A DNA stretch of 64,000 nt from [Clostridium] saccharolyticum WM1. GTDB lineage: Bacteria > Bacillota > Clostridia > Lachnospirales > Lachnospiraceae. The stretch covers positions 3,286,001 through 3,350,000 of the forward strand of contig NC_014376.1 in the NCBI RefSeq assembly GCF_000144625.1. The letters are read 5' to 3'. The notes under the pieces were generated by a model. It was not told where the DNA came from. It was given only the letters and a program-made list of their open reading frames with translations, and made no database searches. This document shows positions 34,771-44,556 of this stretch, piece after piece. The translations under genes and the position numbers were made by a program. The number at the start of each line of letters is the position of its first letter. Position 1 is the first letter of the stretch.

Positions 34771-35439
34771 TTAAACATTCCTGGTAAAACGGCACTGGGG
34801 GAAATTGGAGCAGCCATAAAATTCTCCGAATTTTCCGCTGCGCCGTTTAAGCACACTGCCGCATTGAGGACAAATCTCAGCTTCTTCCTTATGAACCAGC
34901 TTTCCCATCTGTTCATAGCATTTCTGGTTCATAACACAATCAGAAAGAGCCCGGTGAGCCCCCTCTGTATTAATGTGAAAATAAGCCGAAATATCCGTCA
35001 GGCGGTGGCGGCCAAGCTGGGGCAAGGTGGTCTTTGCCATGAAAAGGGTATCCACATAATCATTGGGCACCTCTTTCCCAAAAAGCTCCTGCGCTGCCCG
35101 GTAAAGGAAAAGCAGATCAAAGGACTGGATATTATGGCCCACCAGAATTTCTCCTTCAATAAAGGAAAGAAAATCAGGCAGCACTTCTTTTAATCCAGGC
35201 GCTGCTTTAACCATGTCATCTGTGATCCCGTTGATCCTGGTCGCTCCTGCCGGAATATGAGTGCCCGGATTAACCAGGGTATTTAACTCAGCCACCGGTT
35301 CATGTCCCTTTACCTTGATCGCGGAAATCTCAAGGATGGAATCCTCTGCCGGGCTGATGCCTGTTGTCTCAAGATCAAATACCACGTAATTCTCTGCATA
35401 TTGGTTCAAACGTCTGCCTGTAAACTGTCTGACAGCCAT
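34771..35439 (-). CDS. DnaQ-type 3'-5' exonuclease with C-terminal zinc finger
   Basis: DEDDh exonuclease of 222 residues. The motifs are FDLETTGISPAE near 23 (ExoI), VGHNIQSFDLL near 103 (ExoII) and HRALSDC near 160 (ExoIII, His and Asp). Residues about 180-222 form a four-Cys zinc finger (CPQCGSVL and GCSNFPQC) of the bacterial topoisomerase I type. Such proteins are distinct from DNA polymerase III epsilon and their substrate is unknown; the finger suggests single-stranded nucleic acid. The ATG at 35439 follows GGAGG; the upstream in-frame start at 35451 lacks one. Confidence 0.88.
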   Translation of the reverse strand: MAVRQFTGRRLNQYAENYVVFDLETTGISPAEDSILEISAIKVKGHEPVAELNTLVNPGTHIPAGATRINGITDDMVKAAPGLKEVLPDFLSFIEGEILVGHNIQSFDLLFLYRAAQELFGKEVPNDYVDTLFMAKTTLPQLGRHRLTDISAYFHINTEGAHRALSDCVMNQKCYEQMGKLVHKEEAEICPQCGSVLKRRSGKFGEFYGCSNFPQCRFTRNV

Positions 35440-36318
35440 AGGTTCCTCCATTCATTTGTATAAAAACAAAATATATGTAACAACTTCATTATACCCTCTG
35501 CGCTTCCATTCTTCAAGCAAAAATCAAATACCTCACTGCTGGTTGCAGGGGATCTCCCATGGGCGGCTGCCAAGTCAGGCAACCCTGACCCTGGCCCGCT
35601 GCCTGCAGGAAAATCATTGAAAGGCTACCATTTGCTCCGCAACAGTCTCCGCTTCTTCTGCAGAAAAATATCCGCATTCCTCCATTCTCCGAAGAACCTT
35701 CATCTGCCGTTTCTCCGCAAGGGCCTGGTTTTTGGACGGTGCGTATTTGGAAGGGGCGTTAGGAACTCCGGCTAAAAGTGTACTTTCATATTCTGACATT
35801 TCATCCGGAGTCTTTTTAAAGTACCCCGCACTGGCATCGCCGACGCTGTAATATCCATCTCCAAAATAAATGCAGTTTACATACAGCTCAAAAATTTCCT
35901 CCTTGGTATAGTTCTTCTCTAAATCAAAGGCCATGAATACCTCGGCCGCCTTTCTGGCGATGTCCTTATCCTGGTCAAAATACAGGTTCTTGGCAAGCTG
36001 CTGGGTTATGGTACTTCCCCCCTCCACAAGCTTACCCGCCCTGATATCGTTAGTAACGGCCCTGGCTATGGCGATCAGATCGATTCCATGATGACGGTAA
36101 AATCGGTGATCCTCAACTGAAACGACTGCATTCACATAAATCTGGGGCAGGTTTTTGTATTCCGTATAGCCTTCCTTATCCCGAACAGCTTCCACACGTT
36201 CCTGGAGTCCGGCTTCCGAAAGGGCATTCCGGTACATTTCATATCCCTTATATGCCACAGTGAATCCGGCCAAAAGGTGGACCTATGTCAATACTTTAGA
36301 CACAAAAAGTCGAATCTT

Positions 36319-37230
36319 TTATGCAACACCTAACGCCTCATCTTCTTTTTGTTGTGGAGTCATAAAATCGATGCTGCTATGAATCCTAATTCTATTATAC
36401 CAGGACTCTATATATTCAAAGATAGCCCTATTAGCTTCATTGAAATCGCGATATGTATGTCTATAAATTTCTTCTTTTTTTAATGTTGCATGAAATGATT
36501 CAATACATGCATTATCATATGGATTACCTTTATGACTAAAGGAATGAATCATTTTTTTAGAGTTTATATAGTTTTCAAATAGTTGGCTCGTGTACTGAAC
36601 CCCTAAGTCACTGTGAAGTATGATTCCTTTGGTATTTTTAACATTTAAACAGGCATTTTCTACAGCTTTTTTAGCTAACTCCGCAGTTATTTCTTTTCCG
36701 TACGCATAACCTATAATCTTACGTGTATACAGATCCATAACAGAAGCCAAATAAGTCCAGCCTTCTTTTAAAACATGGATGTATGTTATATCTGTACACC
36801 ATTTTTGGTTAATTGTATCAGCCTCAAAATGTCTGTTAAGAATATTTTCTTTTTCTGGGATGTTATTTTTACTTGAGTGATGGTTATATTTTTTGACCAC
36901 TACTGAGCGTAGGCCATTTTTCACCATATGCCTTTGAACTCTTTTAATACTGCATTTAGTACCTGCATCTGATAGAACTCTTTGTAGTTTAATTGCTCCA
37001 TAACGTTGCTTGTATTTATTGAATTGATAAATAACTTTTTTGCTAAATTCTTCATATTCAAGCTGCTTATTTGAGGGCACACTAACTAAAGCCTTATAGT
37101 ATGTACTTCTTGGAAACTTCAAGGCATTACATAATTGCTTAACTGTATATAAATGTAGATTTGAATTGATAAAAGTAACGTATTCCTCTATAGATTTTTG
37201 GCGAATATGGCGGTAGCTTTTTTTAATATT
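36319..37230 (-). CDS. IS3-family transposase OrfB (integrase core)
   Basis: DDE transposase, with an HTH_21-like N-terminal part and an rve integrase core (WCTDITYIHV, HSDLGVQYTS, CIESFHATLKKE; the catalytic D-D-E lie in these). The frame opens after a TGA at 37231-37233 and has no convincing start of its own before 37122 (TTG). It is most likely made as OrfAB by -1 slippage on the A7 run (37218-37224 on this strand), as in other IS3 elements. Confidence 0.9.
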   Translation of the reverse strand, partial: NIKKSYRHIRQKSIEEYVTFINSNLHLYTVKQLCNALKFPRSTYYKALVSVPSNKQLEYEEFSKKVIYQFNKYKQRYGAIKLQRVLSDAGTKCSIKRVQRHMVKNGLRSVVVKKYNHHSSKNNIPEKENILNRHFEADTINQKWCTDITYIHVLKEGWTYLASVMDLYTRKIIGYAYGKEITAELAKKAVENACLNVKNTKGIILHSDLGVQYTSQLFENYINSKKMIHSFSHKGNPYDNACIESFHATLKKEEIYRHTYRDFNEANRAIFEYIESWYNRIRIHSSIDFMTPQQKEDEALGVA

Positions 37231-37466
37231 TCATTTTCAATTTCAAGGTTACGTATTTTCTTTTGAAGAGCCTTATACTCTTTCATAGAGATTGTTTCTG
37301 AATCAGAAACTTTAATTGGTGAGAGATTTTTAACCCACCCTACAATAGTGGATTTAGAAACGCCATATTCTTGTTCTAATTGAGGATATGAATAATTACC
37401 AGTGTTATATAAGTCAACTAATTGTTGCTTAAATTCTGGTGTATATGATTTTTGACTTCTAGCCAT
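37188..37466 (-). CDS. IS3-family transposase OrfA (HTH)
   Basis: A 92-residue DNA-binding subunit: helix-turn-helix (SQKSYTPEFKQQLVDLYN, then LEQEYGVSKSTIVGWV) followed by a leucine-zipper helix (ALQKKIRNLEIENEILKKA). Start ATG at 37466 with AAGGAG nine bases ahead. The 3' end carries the slippery A7 (AAA AAA G) for the -1 shift into OrfB. Confidence 0.9.
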   Translation of the reverse strand: MARSQKSYTPEFKQQLVDLYNTGNYSYPQLEQEYGVSKSTIVGWVKNLSPIKVSDSETISMKEYKALQKKIRNLEIENEILKKATAIFAKNL

Positions 37467-37787
37467 GCCAAACAACTCCTTTATCTTATTGATTTTATTA
37501 TAGGTTGTTCGACTTTTCGTGTCTACAGTTATATACTAACACCAAGGCACACGGTCATCAGTAACAAAACAATTCTTCTTATAAACGTTCCAATTTTCAT
37601 AGATTCACTGCCTCCTTATCGTTATATATATGTTATGGTTCTGAATAAATTGTATCATAGAGTTCCTTTAAAAACAGGAATAATTCCTTATATTTCCCTA
37701 AAGGTTTCGGACATGTTCTGACAAATCTCTTACCAATTCTTACAAATTAATGAAAGGATGGAAAAATCTCCATTCTATAAGCATCCG

Positions 37788-37824
37788 GCAATTATTCCCC
37801 TTTGAGGGAAATTGCTGTTTTTTT
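37788..37824 (+). terminator. Orphan terminator-like hairpin
   Basis: GCAATTATTCCC/GGGAAATTGC stem with T7 (37818-37824), on the plus strand, with no gene directly upstream. The 37601-37947 gap otherwise shows no ORF. It may be an attenuator for the downstream epimerase gene or end a short RNA. Confidence 0.45.
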
Positions 37825-37953
37825 ATCAAACCCATGGAACTTTTTAATTTTATTTAGTATACTTATCATAAAGCAAGCCTTATCCTTTAGAGGACTGCCA
37901 GGAAGACTGTGAAAGGACAAAAACAACCGAATAAAGAAACGAGGTAAATGAAA

Positions 37954-38841
37954 ATGCTGGTAACACTACACGATACCAAAGCAACGGCTGTCATCGATTC
38001 CATCGGTGCCCAGCTTCTATCATTCAAAGATTCTGCCGGTACAGAATACATATGGCAGAGAGATCCTGAGTTTTGGAGCAAATGCTCTCCTCTTCTTTTC
38101 CCCATTGTTGGAAACTGCCGGAATAACCAGACCCGTCTGGAAGGCCGGACGTGGGAAATACCCAAGCATGGCTTTTGCCGGGAAGCTGATTTTGCCGTTA
38201 CCCAGCAGGCAAAAACTTCTGCGGCCTTTGAAATCCGGGATACGGAAGAAACAAAAAGGTTTTATCCATACTCCTTCCGCTTAAGCCTCTCCTATACGCT
38301 TATTGACGGAAGCTTATATATGGAATACCAGGTTTTCAATACGGAGGAAAGGACCATCTATTATTGTCTGGGGGCTCATCCGGGCTTTAACTGCCCCATG
38401 GAGAATGGTGCTTCATTGGAAGATTATGACCTGGTGTTTGAAAAAGAAGAAACCATATCCAGCATGGTATACGACTGTAAGAATCTGGAATTTAATCCTG
38501 GCAACAGGATCAGCAGGCTAAAGGAAAGCCGCATCCTTTCTCTGAACCGGGAACTATTTAAGGATGACGCCGTCTATTTTGATGACCTTAAATCCAGAGC
38601 AGTTTCTATTATAAACAGAAATACCGGTCGAGGCGTAGAGGTTTCCTTTCCAGGCTTTGAAACCGTGGCCTTCTGGTCACCTTATCCGGGAGAAGCGCCT
38701 TTTGTCTGCGTGGAGCCCTGGAATGGTTCCGCAATCTATGCTACGGAAGATGACGAATTTATTCATAAGAACCATGTACAGACCTTAAAACCAGGAAAGG
38801 CAAAAAGCTACGGCCTTTCCATAAAAATTCTCAACGAATAA
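37954..38841 (+). CDS. Aldose 1-epimerase family protein (LacX-like)
   Basis: Sugar mutarotase-like protein of about 295 residues, galactose mutarotase fold. Its features are WQRDPEFWSKCSPLLFPIVG near 35, PKHGFCREADF near 70 (His) and LGAHPGFNCP near 148 (His). The catalytic Glu is in PFVCVEPWNG near 260. It resembles LacX-type proteins of Firmicutes, whose exact sugar is not established. The start is put at 37954 because GAGG lies nine bases ahead; ATG 37948 leaves only three. It is a single gene. Confidence 0.88.
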   Translation: MLVTLHDTKATAVIDSIGAQLLSFKDSAGTEYIWQRDPEFWSKCSPLLFPIVGNCRNNQTRLEGRTWEIPKHGFCREADFAVTQQAKTSAAFEIRDTEETKRFYPYSFRLSLSYTLIDGSLYMEYQVFNTEERTIYYCLGAHPGFNCPMENGASLEDYDLVFEKEETISSMVYDCKNLEFNPGNRISRLKESRILSLNRELFKDDAVYFDDLKSRAVSIINRNTGRGVEVSFPGFETVAFWSPYPGEAPFVCVEPWNGSAIYATEDDEFIHKNHVQTLKPGKAKSYGLSIKILNE

Positions 38842-38846
38842 GGAAA

Positions 38847-38879
38847 CAGGCAGCGAATCGGCTGATTTTCGCTGCCTGC
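38847..38879 (+). terminator. Hairpin after the epimerase gene
   Basis: CAGGCAGCGAA/TTCGCTGCCTG stem starting six bases past the stop codon; the T-tail is poor (CCCTGAATTT). Confidence 0.5.
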
Positions 38880-39038
38880 CCTGAATTTACAGAATATGAA
38901 GAATTTTTCAGATGTGATTTGCCGACCTTTGAAACAGAATTTTAACTCTTTGGATTGGGATAACAATACCATGAACTTCCGGTCAAAACAACCCGCTTTG
39001 CTTATTTTAATGGAATTGTTGCGCTATTCTATATATTT

Positions 39039-39560
39039 CTACAAGGACAAACAATTTTCCTTTAAAAATTCCCTGTACCTATTTTCAAATTTCTTTCTCC
39101 TTCCGTCGTTTACATACAAAACCTCACCGTTTTGCATTTCAACCGCCTCTCCCCTTACACTCCTAACATAATGCATATTTATAATGTTATGCCTGTTAAT
39201 CCTGACGAAACGGTCTTTGGGCAGCTTTTCCTCCTCTTCATCAAGCCTTGCGCGGATCCGCATCCGGCCGCTGCCTGCTACCACACTGGTTTTTCTGTAA
39301 TAAGATTCCAGATAAAGGATATCCCTGATATCCAGGATCGCGGACTGTCCGTTAAAGAAAACAGGATATTTTGTCGGATGCAAGCTGCTGTTCCCTTTTG
39401 GATAAATCACAATCATATCATATACGGAACACCCTAATGTGGTAAAATGTCCCTCTTTAATCGAAAAATAGTCTACCTTTAACCGGCTGTTCCAGGTGCC
39501 GGGATAGACATATTCTAATCCCTGTGTCTGTTTTTCATTGGTAAAAAAGGCAATTCTCAT
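39039..39560 (-). CDS. LytTR-domain DNA-binding protein (orphan)
   Basis: A 173-residue regulator with a C-terminal LytTR DNA-binding domain: DILYLESYYRKTSVV near 82, the basic RFVRINRHNIINMHYV near 118, then VLYVNDGRRKKFENRY. The N-terminal 60 residues are not a response-regulator receiver; they look like a short domain of their own. No histidine kinase lies near. LytTR proteins of this kind often control nearby cell-envelope, competence or bacteriocin genes. AGGGGG precedes the ATG. It is divergent from the small Cys-pair protein gene. Confidence 0.85.
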   Translation of the reverse strand: MRIAFFTNEKQTQGLEYVYPGTWNSRLKVDYFSIKEGHFTTLGCSVYDMIVIYPKGNSSLHPTKYPVFFNGQSAILDIRDILYLESYYRKTSVVAGSGRMRIRARLDEEEEKLPKDRFVRINRHNIINMHYVRSVRGEAVEMQNGEVLYVNDGRRKKFENRYREFLKENCLSL

Positions 39561-39742
39561 ATTCAGATCCCCCTGTATCTATTCTTAACTTGCGGATGAT
39601 AAAGTCCCGCATCCTATAAAACGATTTCCACGAAAGCTTATAACGCAAAAACAAAAGAGAACCTGAAGGCAGCGAATAATTACGTTGTTTTTCCTCAAAC
39701 TAAATAATAGAATCCTAAAAACTGCCGGAAGGAGAATACGAA

Positions 39743-39955
39743 ATGAAATCAGAAAATAAAAATGAGAACCAAAAGAAGAAGACGGAATCAACCACCTCCA
39801 AGAATAATTATGACATTGACATCCAGGCCTGCTCTACCATGGATTGCACCGGACTTATTCCCTCAGCTCCCCAATCTGAGGCTGAGCTGGAATCATACGA
39901 AGACCTTTATCCTTTCATGCCTCATTCAAAGAACGTAGATAAGGACTCCAGGTAA
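39743..39955 (+). CDS. Small acidic protein with a CX4C pair, unknown
   Basis: A 70-residue protein with a good ribosome binding site (GGAAGGAGA before the ATG) and a terminator 22 bases past its stop. The first 22 residues are Lys/Asn/Glu-rich. The middle is QACSTMDCTGLIPSAP, and the end is acidic and Tyr-rich (SYEDLYPFMPHS). It has no signal peptide or membrane helix. I do not recognise the family. The Cys pair and the Pro-rich tail could be a metal site, a regulator-binding motif or a modified-peptide core; none is shown. Confidence 0.7.
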   Translation: MKSENKNENQKKKTESTTSKNNYDIDIQACSTMDCTGLIPSAPQSEAELESYEDLYPFMPHSKNVDKDSR

Positions 39956-39976
39956 GGCTGAAAAAATGGCAAAAAA

Positions 39977-40007
39977 ATAAGAAGGCCTCTTAAACGGCCT
40001 TCTTATT
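39977..40007. terminator. Bidirectional intrinsic terminator
   Basis: 12-bp stem AATAAGAAGGCC/GGCCTTCTTATT between the small-protein gene and the convergent chemoreceptor. The minus-strand tail is A/T-rich. Confidence 0.8.
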
Positions 40008-40020
40008 CTCTATTCTGCTT

Positions 40021-42060
40021 TTAACGAAGCCGGAATTTACTCATTAATTCCCGCAGGCTCTCCGCCTGGCTGGAAAGTTCTTCACTGGCCGCAGCACTTT
40101 CCTCTGCGGTAGCGGAGTTGTTCTGGACTACGGAAGAAATCTGCTCGATTCCATAGGTTACCTGGGTCACCTTTTCGCTTTGCTCCTTCAATTCCTCTGC
40201 AGAGTTACGGATGGCGGAAACCATGCTTTTGGTCTCGGAAAGAACACCATTCAAGGTTTCCCCTGTAGACGCTGCAATACCAGTTCCTTTGTTAACGGCT
40301 GCTATGGTATCTGCAACCAGGCTGGAGGTATCCTTTGCCGCGTTGGCACTCTTACCGGCAAGATTGCGGACCTCATCTGCAACAACTGCAAAGCCTTTCC
40401 CGGCCTCGCCTGCCCTGGCTGCTTCCACAGCCGCATTCAATGCAAGAATATTGGTCTGGAATGCTATATCTTCAATAAGCTTATTGACCTTTTCAATTTC
40501 CTTGGATTTTTTGTTGATCTGATCCATGGACTGCATCATCTCATGCATTTGGGCATTGCCGCTTTCCATGGCCTGACCGACCCGTCCCGCCTGCTTATTC
40601 ACATCTTCCACTGCCTTTGCAGTGCTTATCAGGCTGCCTGATATCTCGTTTACTGAGGAAGATAATTCTTCTACTGAAGCTGCCTGTTCTACGGACCCCT
40701 GGCTTAGATTCTGGGCTCCCTGGGACACCTGGGTACTGCCCTTAGCCACTTCATCGGCAGAAATGCTGATGGTTTCCATAGTCTTTGAAAGCAGATCCTC
40801 TGTCCTGTCAATGGAATCCTGGATCACCTTAAAATCTCCCTGGAACTCCATCCCAACAGATTGGCTGAAATCTCCGGATGCGATATTTCCCAGTACAGAT
40901 GCAATCTCAGAGATGTAGGATTTTACGCTGTGCACGGAACTTGCGATCTCATCAGCAAGCTGGCCGATCTCATCTCTACGCTTAACGACCGGAACCTCAC
41001 TTGACAAGTCTCCTTCCGTAAAAAGCTTCATTCTAGCTGCAATGGCTGACACAGGACCTGCAATGGACCCTGCAAACCAAAATGCAAGAATACTGCCAAT
41101 TACCACTGATACAAGAGCAAAAGCGGTCATGGCGAAAACTACTAAATAGATGGAAGAGGTGGTTTCCTTCACAGATGCTACCACACCCAGGGCCCAGCCG
41201 TCACTGCCTGTTACCGGACTGTAATAGCAAAAACGGTCTTCTCCATTGTATTCATATCTGCCGATTCCCGTTTTTCCGTTCAGCATGGTCTGAAACATGT
41301 TGCCGGCGGAAGCGTAGGATTTATCCGTTTTTCCCAACTCAATAAAGTTTTGGCGGCTCTGAACCAGCTCCGGTGTCATACTGGCAATCATGGTTCCTGT
41401 ATTATCAATGATAAAGGCATTTCCGCTCTCTCCGATCCGCAGGTCACTGATCAGACTGCTTAAAACAGCACCGTCATAAGTTCCAAGAAGAACTCCATAC
41501 TCATAAGGAGCAGCAACCCGGATCACCAGCTCATTATTGTTATCAAATTCCGTGGTGGATATGGTGGTTTCTCCATTCATGGCCCTTGTCAAATAATCTG
41601 CGGCCGGGTATACGTCGCCGATATTCTCTCCGCTTGCACTGCGGGTAATGGTACCATCCTTGTTAATTACCTGAAGGTCTTTATATCCATAAAGCTTGCA
41701 CTGGTTAGAAAGGTATTCCGTTACGACCCTGGAATTTATGGATTTTAAGCTTCCGCCCTGGGAACTGGCCTCAATGCTCACCTTCATCTGATTCAGATTC
41801 TGCACGACCAGGCTGTTTACTAGTTTTCCCGTTGATTCCAGATCGTTTTTTACAACATCTGTAATTCCTTTGTAACTGACCGAAATACTGATTGCCATGT
41901 TGGTCACAGCCAGTCCCAAAATAATTGCGATAATGAATGCCAGCATCTTCATCTTCAGTGATTTCAGGAATTGACTTTTGTTTCCTTTTTTCTCCAGCTT
42001 CACTCTTTTCGCCGTCAGTAACGCTTTCAGGTTTCGTTTCTTTTCCCCCGATGTCTTCAT
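40021..42060 (-). CDS. Methyl-accepting chemotaxis protein (dCache sensor)
   Basis: Transmembrane chemoreceptor of 679 residues. A basic start, TM1 (about 35-58), a dCache-like double PAS ligand domain (about 65-300, with [20 protein letters not shown]) and TM2 (about 303-330) are followed by HAMP and the signalling coiled coil with the tip [18 protein letters not shown]. The start ATG at 42060 follows GAGGAGC and lies 55 bases after the promoter; the longer frame to 42144 runs through the promoter and is unlikely. A ligand such as an amino acid or organic acid would be typical of dCache, but cannot be read from sequence. Confidence 0.94.
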   Translation of the reverse strand: MKTSGEKKRNLKALLTAKRVKLEKKGNKSQFLKSLKMKMLAFIIAIILGLAVTNMAISISVSYKGITDVVKNDLESTGKLVNSLVVQNLNQMKVSIEASSQGGSLKSINSRVVTEYLSNQCKLYGYKDLQVINKDGTITRSASGENIGDVYPAADYLTRAMNGETTISTTEFDNNNELVIRVAAPYEYGVLLGTYDGAVLSSLISDLRIGESGNAFIIDNTGTMIASMTPELVQSRQNFIELGKTDKSYASAGNMFQTMLNGKTGIGRYEYNGEDRFCYYSPVTGSDGWALGVVASVKETTSSIYLVVFAMTAFALVSVVIGSILAFWFAGSIAGPVSAIAARMKLFTEGDLSSEVPVVKRRDEIGQLADEIASSVHSVKSYISEIASVLGNIASGDFSQSVGMEFQGDFKVIQDSIDRTEDLLSKTMETISISADEVAKGSTQVSQGAQNLSQGSVEQAASVEELSSSVNEISGSLISTAKAVEDVNKQAGRVGQAMESGNAQMHEMMQSMDQINKKSKEIEKVNKLIEDIAFQTNILALNAAVEAARAGEAGKGFAVVADEVRNLAGKSANAAKDTSSLVADTIAAVNKGTGIAASTGETLNGVLSETKSMVSAIRNSAEELKEQSEKVTQVTYGIEQISSVVQNNSATAEESAAASEELSSQAESLRELMSKFRLR

Positions 42061-42121
42061 TGCCTTATGCTCCTCGTCTTTGGTAAATGTAAACCATAAC
42101 ACTTTGTTTATGATTTTTTTC

Positions 42122-42151
42122 ATTATACAATATTTTGTAACCATTTGTCAA
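42122..42151 (-). promoter_or_regulatory. Promoter of the dCache chemoreceptor
   Basis: TTGACA (42146-42151) and TATAAT (42122-42127) on the minus strand, spacer 18; both hexamers are perfect. It shows that the upstream reading-frame extension to 42144 is not the true N-terminus. Confidence 0.8.
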
Positions 42152-42251
42152 CGCATCCAGAAAATGGCAGAAATATTTGTCGAAATTTCTCTAAAAAGTG
42201 ATTTTAGTTGGATGTCATGTCTTTTTTCCACTGCTGTCAAATCATGGACAG

Positions 42252-42309
42252 AAAGAAAAACAGCCTCTTCCTGATCCGGCCGCCGGCCGGACTCCTGTGG
42301 AAAAGGCTG
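42252..42309 (-). terminator. Terminator of the uxu operon
   Basis: Minus strand: CAGCCTTTTCC and GGAAGAGGCTG (42261-42309), with an inner GC-rich stem and the tail TTTTTCTTT. It lies 150 bases past the stop of the SDR gene, with a two-copy repeat in between. Confidence 0.7.
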
Positions 42310-42327
42310 ATATTCTATAACTGTTTT

Positions 42328-42465
42328 CATTCGCCGTTTGCGCCTACGGGCAGGCTCGTCCTCGCTCTCTTTCGCTCATTATAGGATGAACGCAAGCGTT
42401 CTTCATCGACATTCGCCGTTCGCGCCTACGGGCAGGCTCGTCTCCGCTCTCTATCGCTCATTACA
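42328..42465. repeat. Two direct copies of a 56-base GC-rich repeat
   Basis: Copies at 42328-42383 and 42410-42465, about 90% identical by eye, 26 bases apart, both containing CGCCTACGGGCAGGCTCGTC and TCGCTCATTA. The second copy covers the stop codon of the SDR gene (42461-42463). Only two copies with unequal flanks, so not a CRISPR. Confidence 0.8.
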
Positions 42466-43309
42466 CTCCGGAATAAGCGGAAAATCCTCCGTCAATAGGC
42501 AGTACCACGCCGGTGATAAAGCCTGCTGCCTCATTATTTAAGAAAAATAACAGGGCGCCGTTTAATTCCTCGGCTTCTCCAAAACGTCCCATAGGAGTTG
42601 CAGACAGGATCTTGTTGGTTCTTGGTGTAGGAGTACCATCTTCATTAAATAGAAGCTTTTCATTCTGCTTGGTTACAAAGAAACCAGGCGCTATTGCATT
42701 TACCCGGATGCCTACCCTGGAAAAATGAACGGCCAGCCACTGGGTAAAGTTGCTGATCGCTGCTTTTGCGCCGCTGTATGCCGGGATCTTTGTAAGAGGG
42801 GTGAATGCATTCATGGAAGAAATATTTAATATGCTGCAGCCCTCTCTGCCGATCATGTCCTTGGCAAAGATCTGGCATGGAAGCAAAGTCCCTAGGAAAT
42901 TCAAGTTGAAAACGAATTCAACGCCAGACGGATCCAGGTCAAAAAAGGACTTTGTATCTGCCTCAATATCTCCCATTTCAAAATATTCTTTATCCGTATT
43001 GGCTCTTGCATTATTGCCACCTGCTCCGTTGATCAGGATATCGCAGGGACCAAGCTCTGCCAAAACCTTTGCATGGACCTCTTCAAGACTTGCCCGTTCC
43101 AGGACATTGACCTTATAAGCCTTTGCCATCTGGCCCGCTTCATGAATGGAGGCTGCAACTTCCTCTGCCGCATGTTCGTTTAGATCAAGGACCGCCACCT
43201 TTGCACCGGCTTTTGCAAGTGTTTTTGCAAACATGCCGCATAATACACCGCCTGCTCCTGTTACGACTGCTACCTTGCCGCTTAAATCCGTTCCAAATGA
43301 TAATGACAT
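42461..43309 (-). CDS. SDR oxidoreductase, probable D-mannonate oxidoreductase
   Basis: NAD(P)-dependent short-chain dehydrogenase of 282 residues. Rossmann loop TGAGGVLCG near 18, INGAGGNNARANT near 92, and the catalytic Ser and Tyr-X3-Lys (NISSMNAF; YSGAK near 175). Directly upstream lies mannonate dehydratase, so the likely reaction is reduction of D-fructuronate to D-mannonate in uronate catabolism. Several Firmicutes use an SDR for this in place of the classic UxuB. Gluconate 5-dehydrogenase-like activity is the main alternative. Confidence 0.85.
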   Translation of the reverse strand: MSLSFGTDLSGKVAVVTGAGGVLCGMFAKTLAKAGAKVAVLDLNEHAAEEVAASIHEAGQMAKAYKVNVLERASLEEVHAKVLAELGPCDILINGAGGNNARANTDKEYFEMGDIEADTKSFFDLDPSGVEFVFNLNFLGTLLPCQIFAKDMIGREGCSILNISSMNAFTPLTKIPAYSGAKAAISNFTQWLAVHFSRVGIRVNAIAPGFFVTKQNEKLLFNEDGTPTPRTNKILSATPMGRFGEAEELNGALLFFLNNEAAGFITGVVLPIDGGFSAYSGV

Positions 43310-43325
43310 ATGATTCCCCTCTTTC

Positions 43326-44381
<1,056 letters not shown>

Positions 44382-44487
44382 AAAATACCTCCTTAGCAAT
44401 CCAATCATAGGGGTTTCTTTTCCTGTCTTATGGGTTCAGTATATACAAAACGAAACCTCTTTACCATGGATTTAATTGCCGTTCACA

Positions 44488-44516
44488 TTGCAAAACTTGC
44501 GGTCATGCCCTATAAT
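44488..44516 (+). promoter_or_regulatory. Promoter of the AraC regulator
   Basis: TTGCAA (44488-44493) and TATAAT (44511-44516), spacer 17. It lies inside the longest possible reading frame of the regulator and so shows that the ATG at 44557 is the real start. Confidence 0.65.
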
Positions 44517-44556
44517 ACCAATTAGACATGAGCAAAACAGGAAAGGGGATTATGAA

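Larger units (their letters stand above)
36287..37529 (-). mobile_element. IS3-family insertion sequence
   Basis: About 1.24 kb with imperfect terminal inverted repeats (left TTTAGACACAAAAAGTCGAA near 36295, right end TTCGACTTTTCGTGTCTACA near 37527) and two overlapping transposase frames. The ends are estimates; TAT on both flanks (36284-36286 and 37530-37532) may be the target duplication, but ambiguity in the TATATA run leaves one or two bases open. A lower GC content than in the neighbouring genes marks it as foreign. Confidence 0.88.
35614..37600 (-). pseudogene. Monofunctional transglycosylase gene split by an IS
   Basis: Peptidoglycan glycosyltransferase (GT51) gene in two pieces. The 5' piece starts at ATG 37600 behind AAGGAGG and codes a basic start plus a hydrophobic helix (MKIGTFIRRIVLLLMTVCLG), ending at the insertion near 37530. 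The 3' piece (to 35614, about 218 residues) holds the catalytic region: VEDHRFYRHHGID near 60, GGSTITQQLAKN near 93, and LYVNCIYFGDGYYSV. The membrane anchor and the enzyme are thus separated by 1.2 kb. The 3' piece could still start at an internal TTG (36273) but would have no membrane anchor. It is very likely inactive. Confidence 0.85.

Noticed and set aside
38896..39171. Plus-strand ORF of 91 codons after the epimerase gene
   Set aside because: It overlaps the 3' end of the LytTR gene on the other strand and has no ribosome binding site.
42148..42330. Minus-strand ORF of 60 codons between chemoreceptor and uxu operon
   Set aside because: It covers the uxu terminator hairpin and ends at the chemoreceptor promoter; no ribosome binding site.
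42328..42465. Possible CRISPR array
   Set aside because: Only two copies of 56 bases with one spacer; no cas genes and no further units.
44476..44556. N-terminal extension of the AraC regulator from TTG 44476
   Set aside because: It contains the gene's own promoter; the ATG at 44557 has a proper ribosome binding site.
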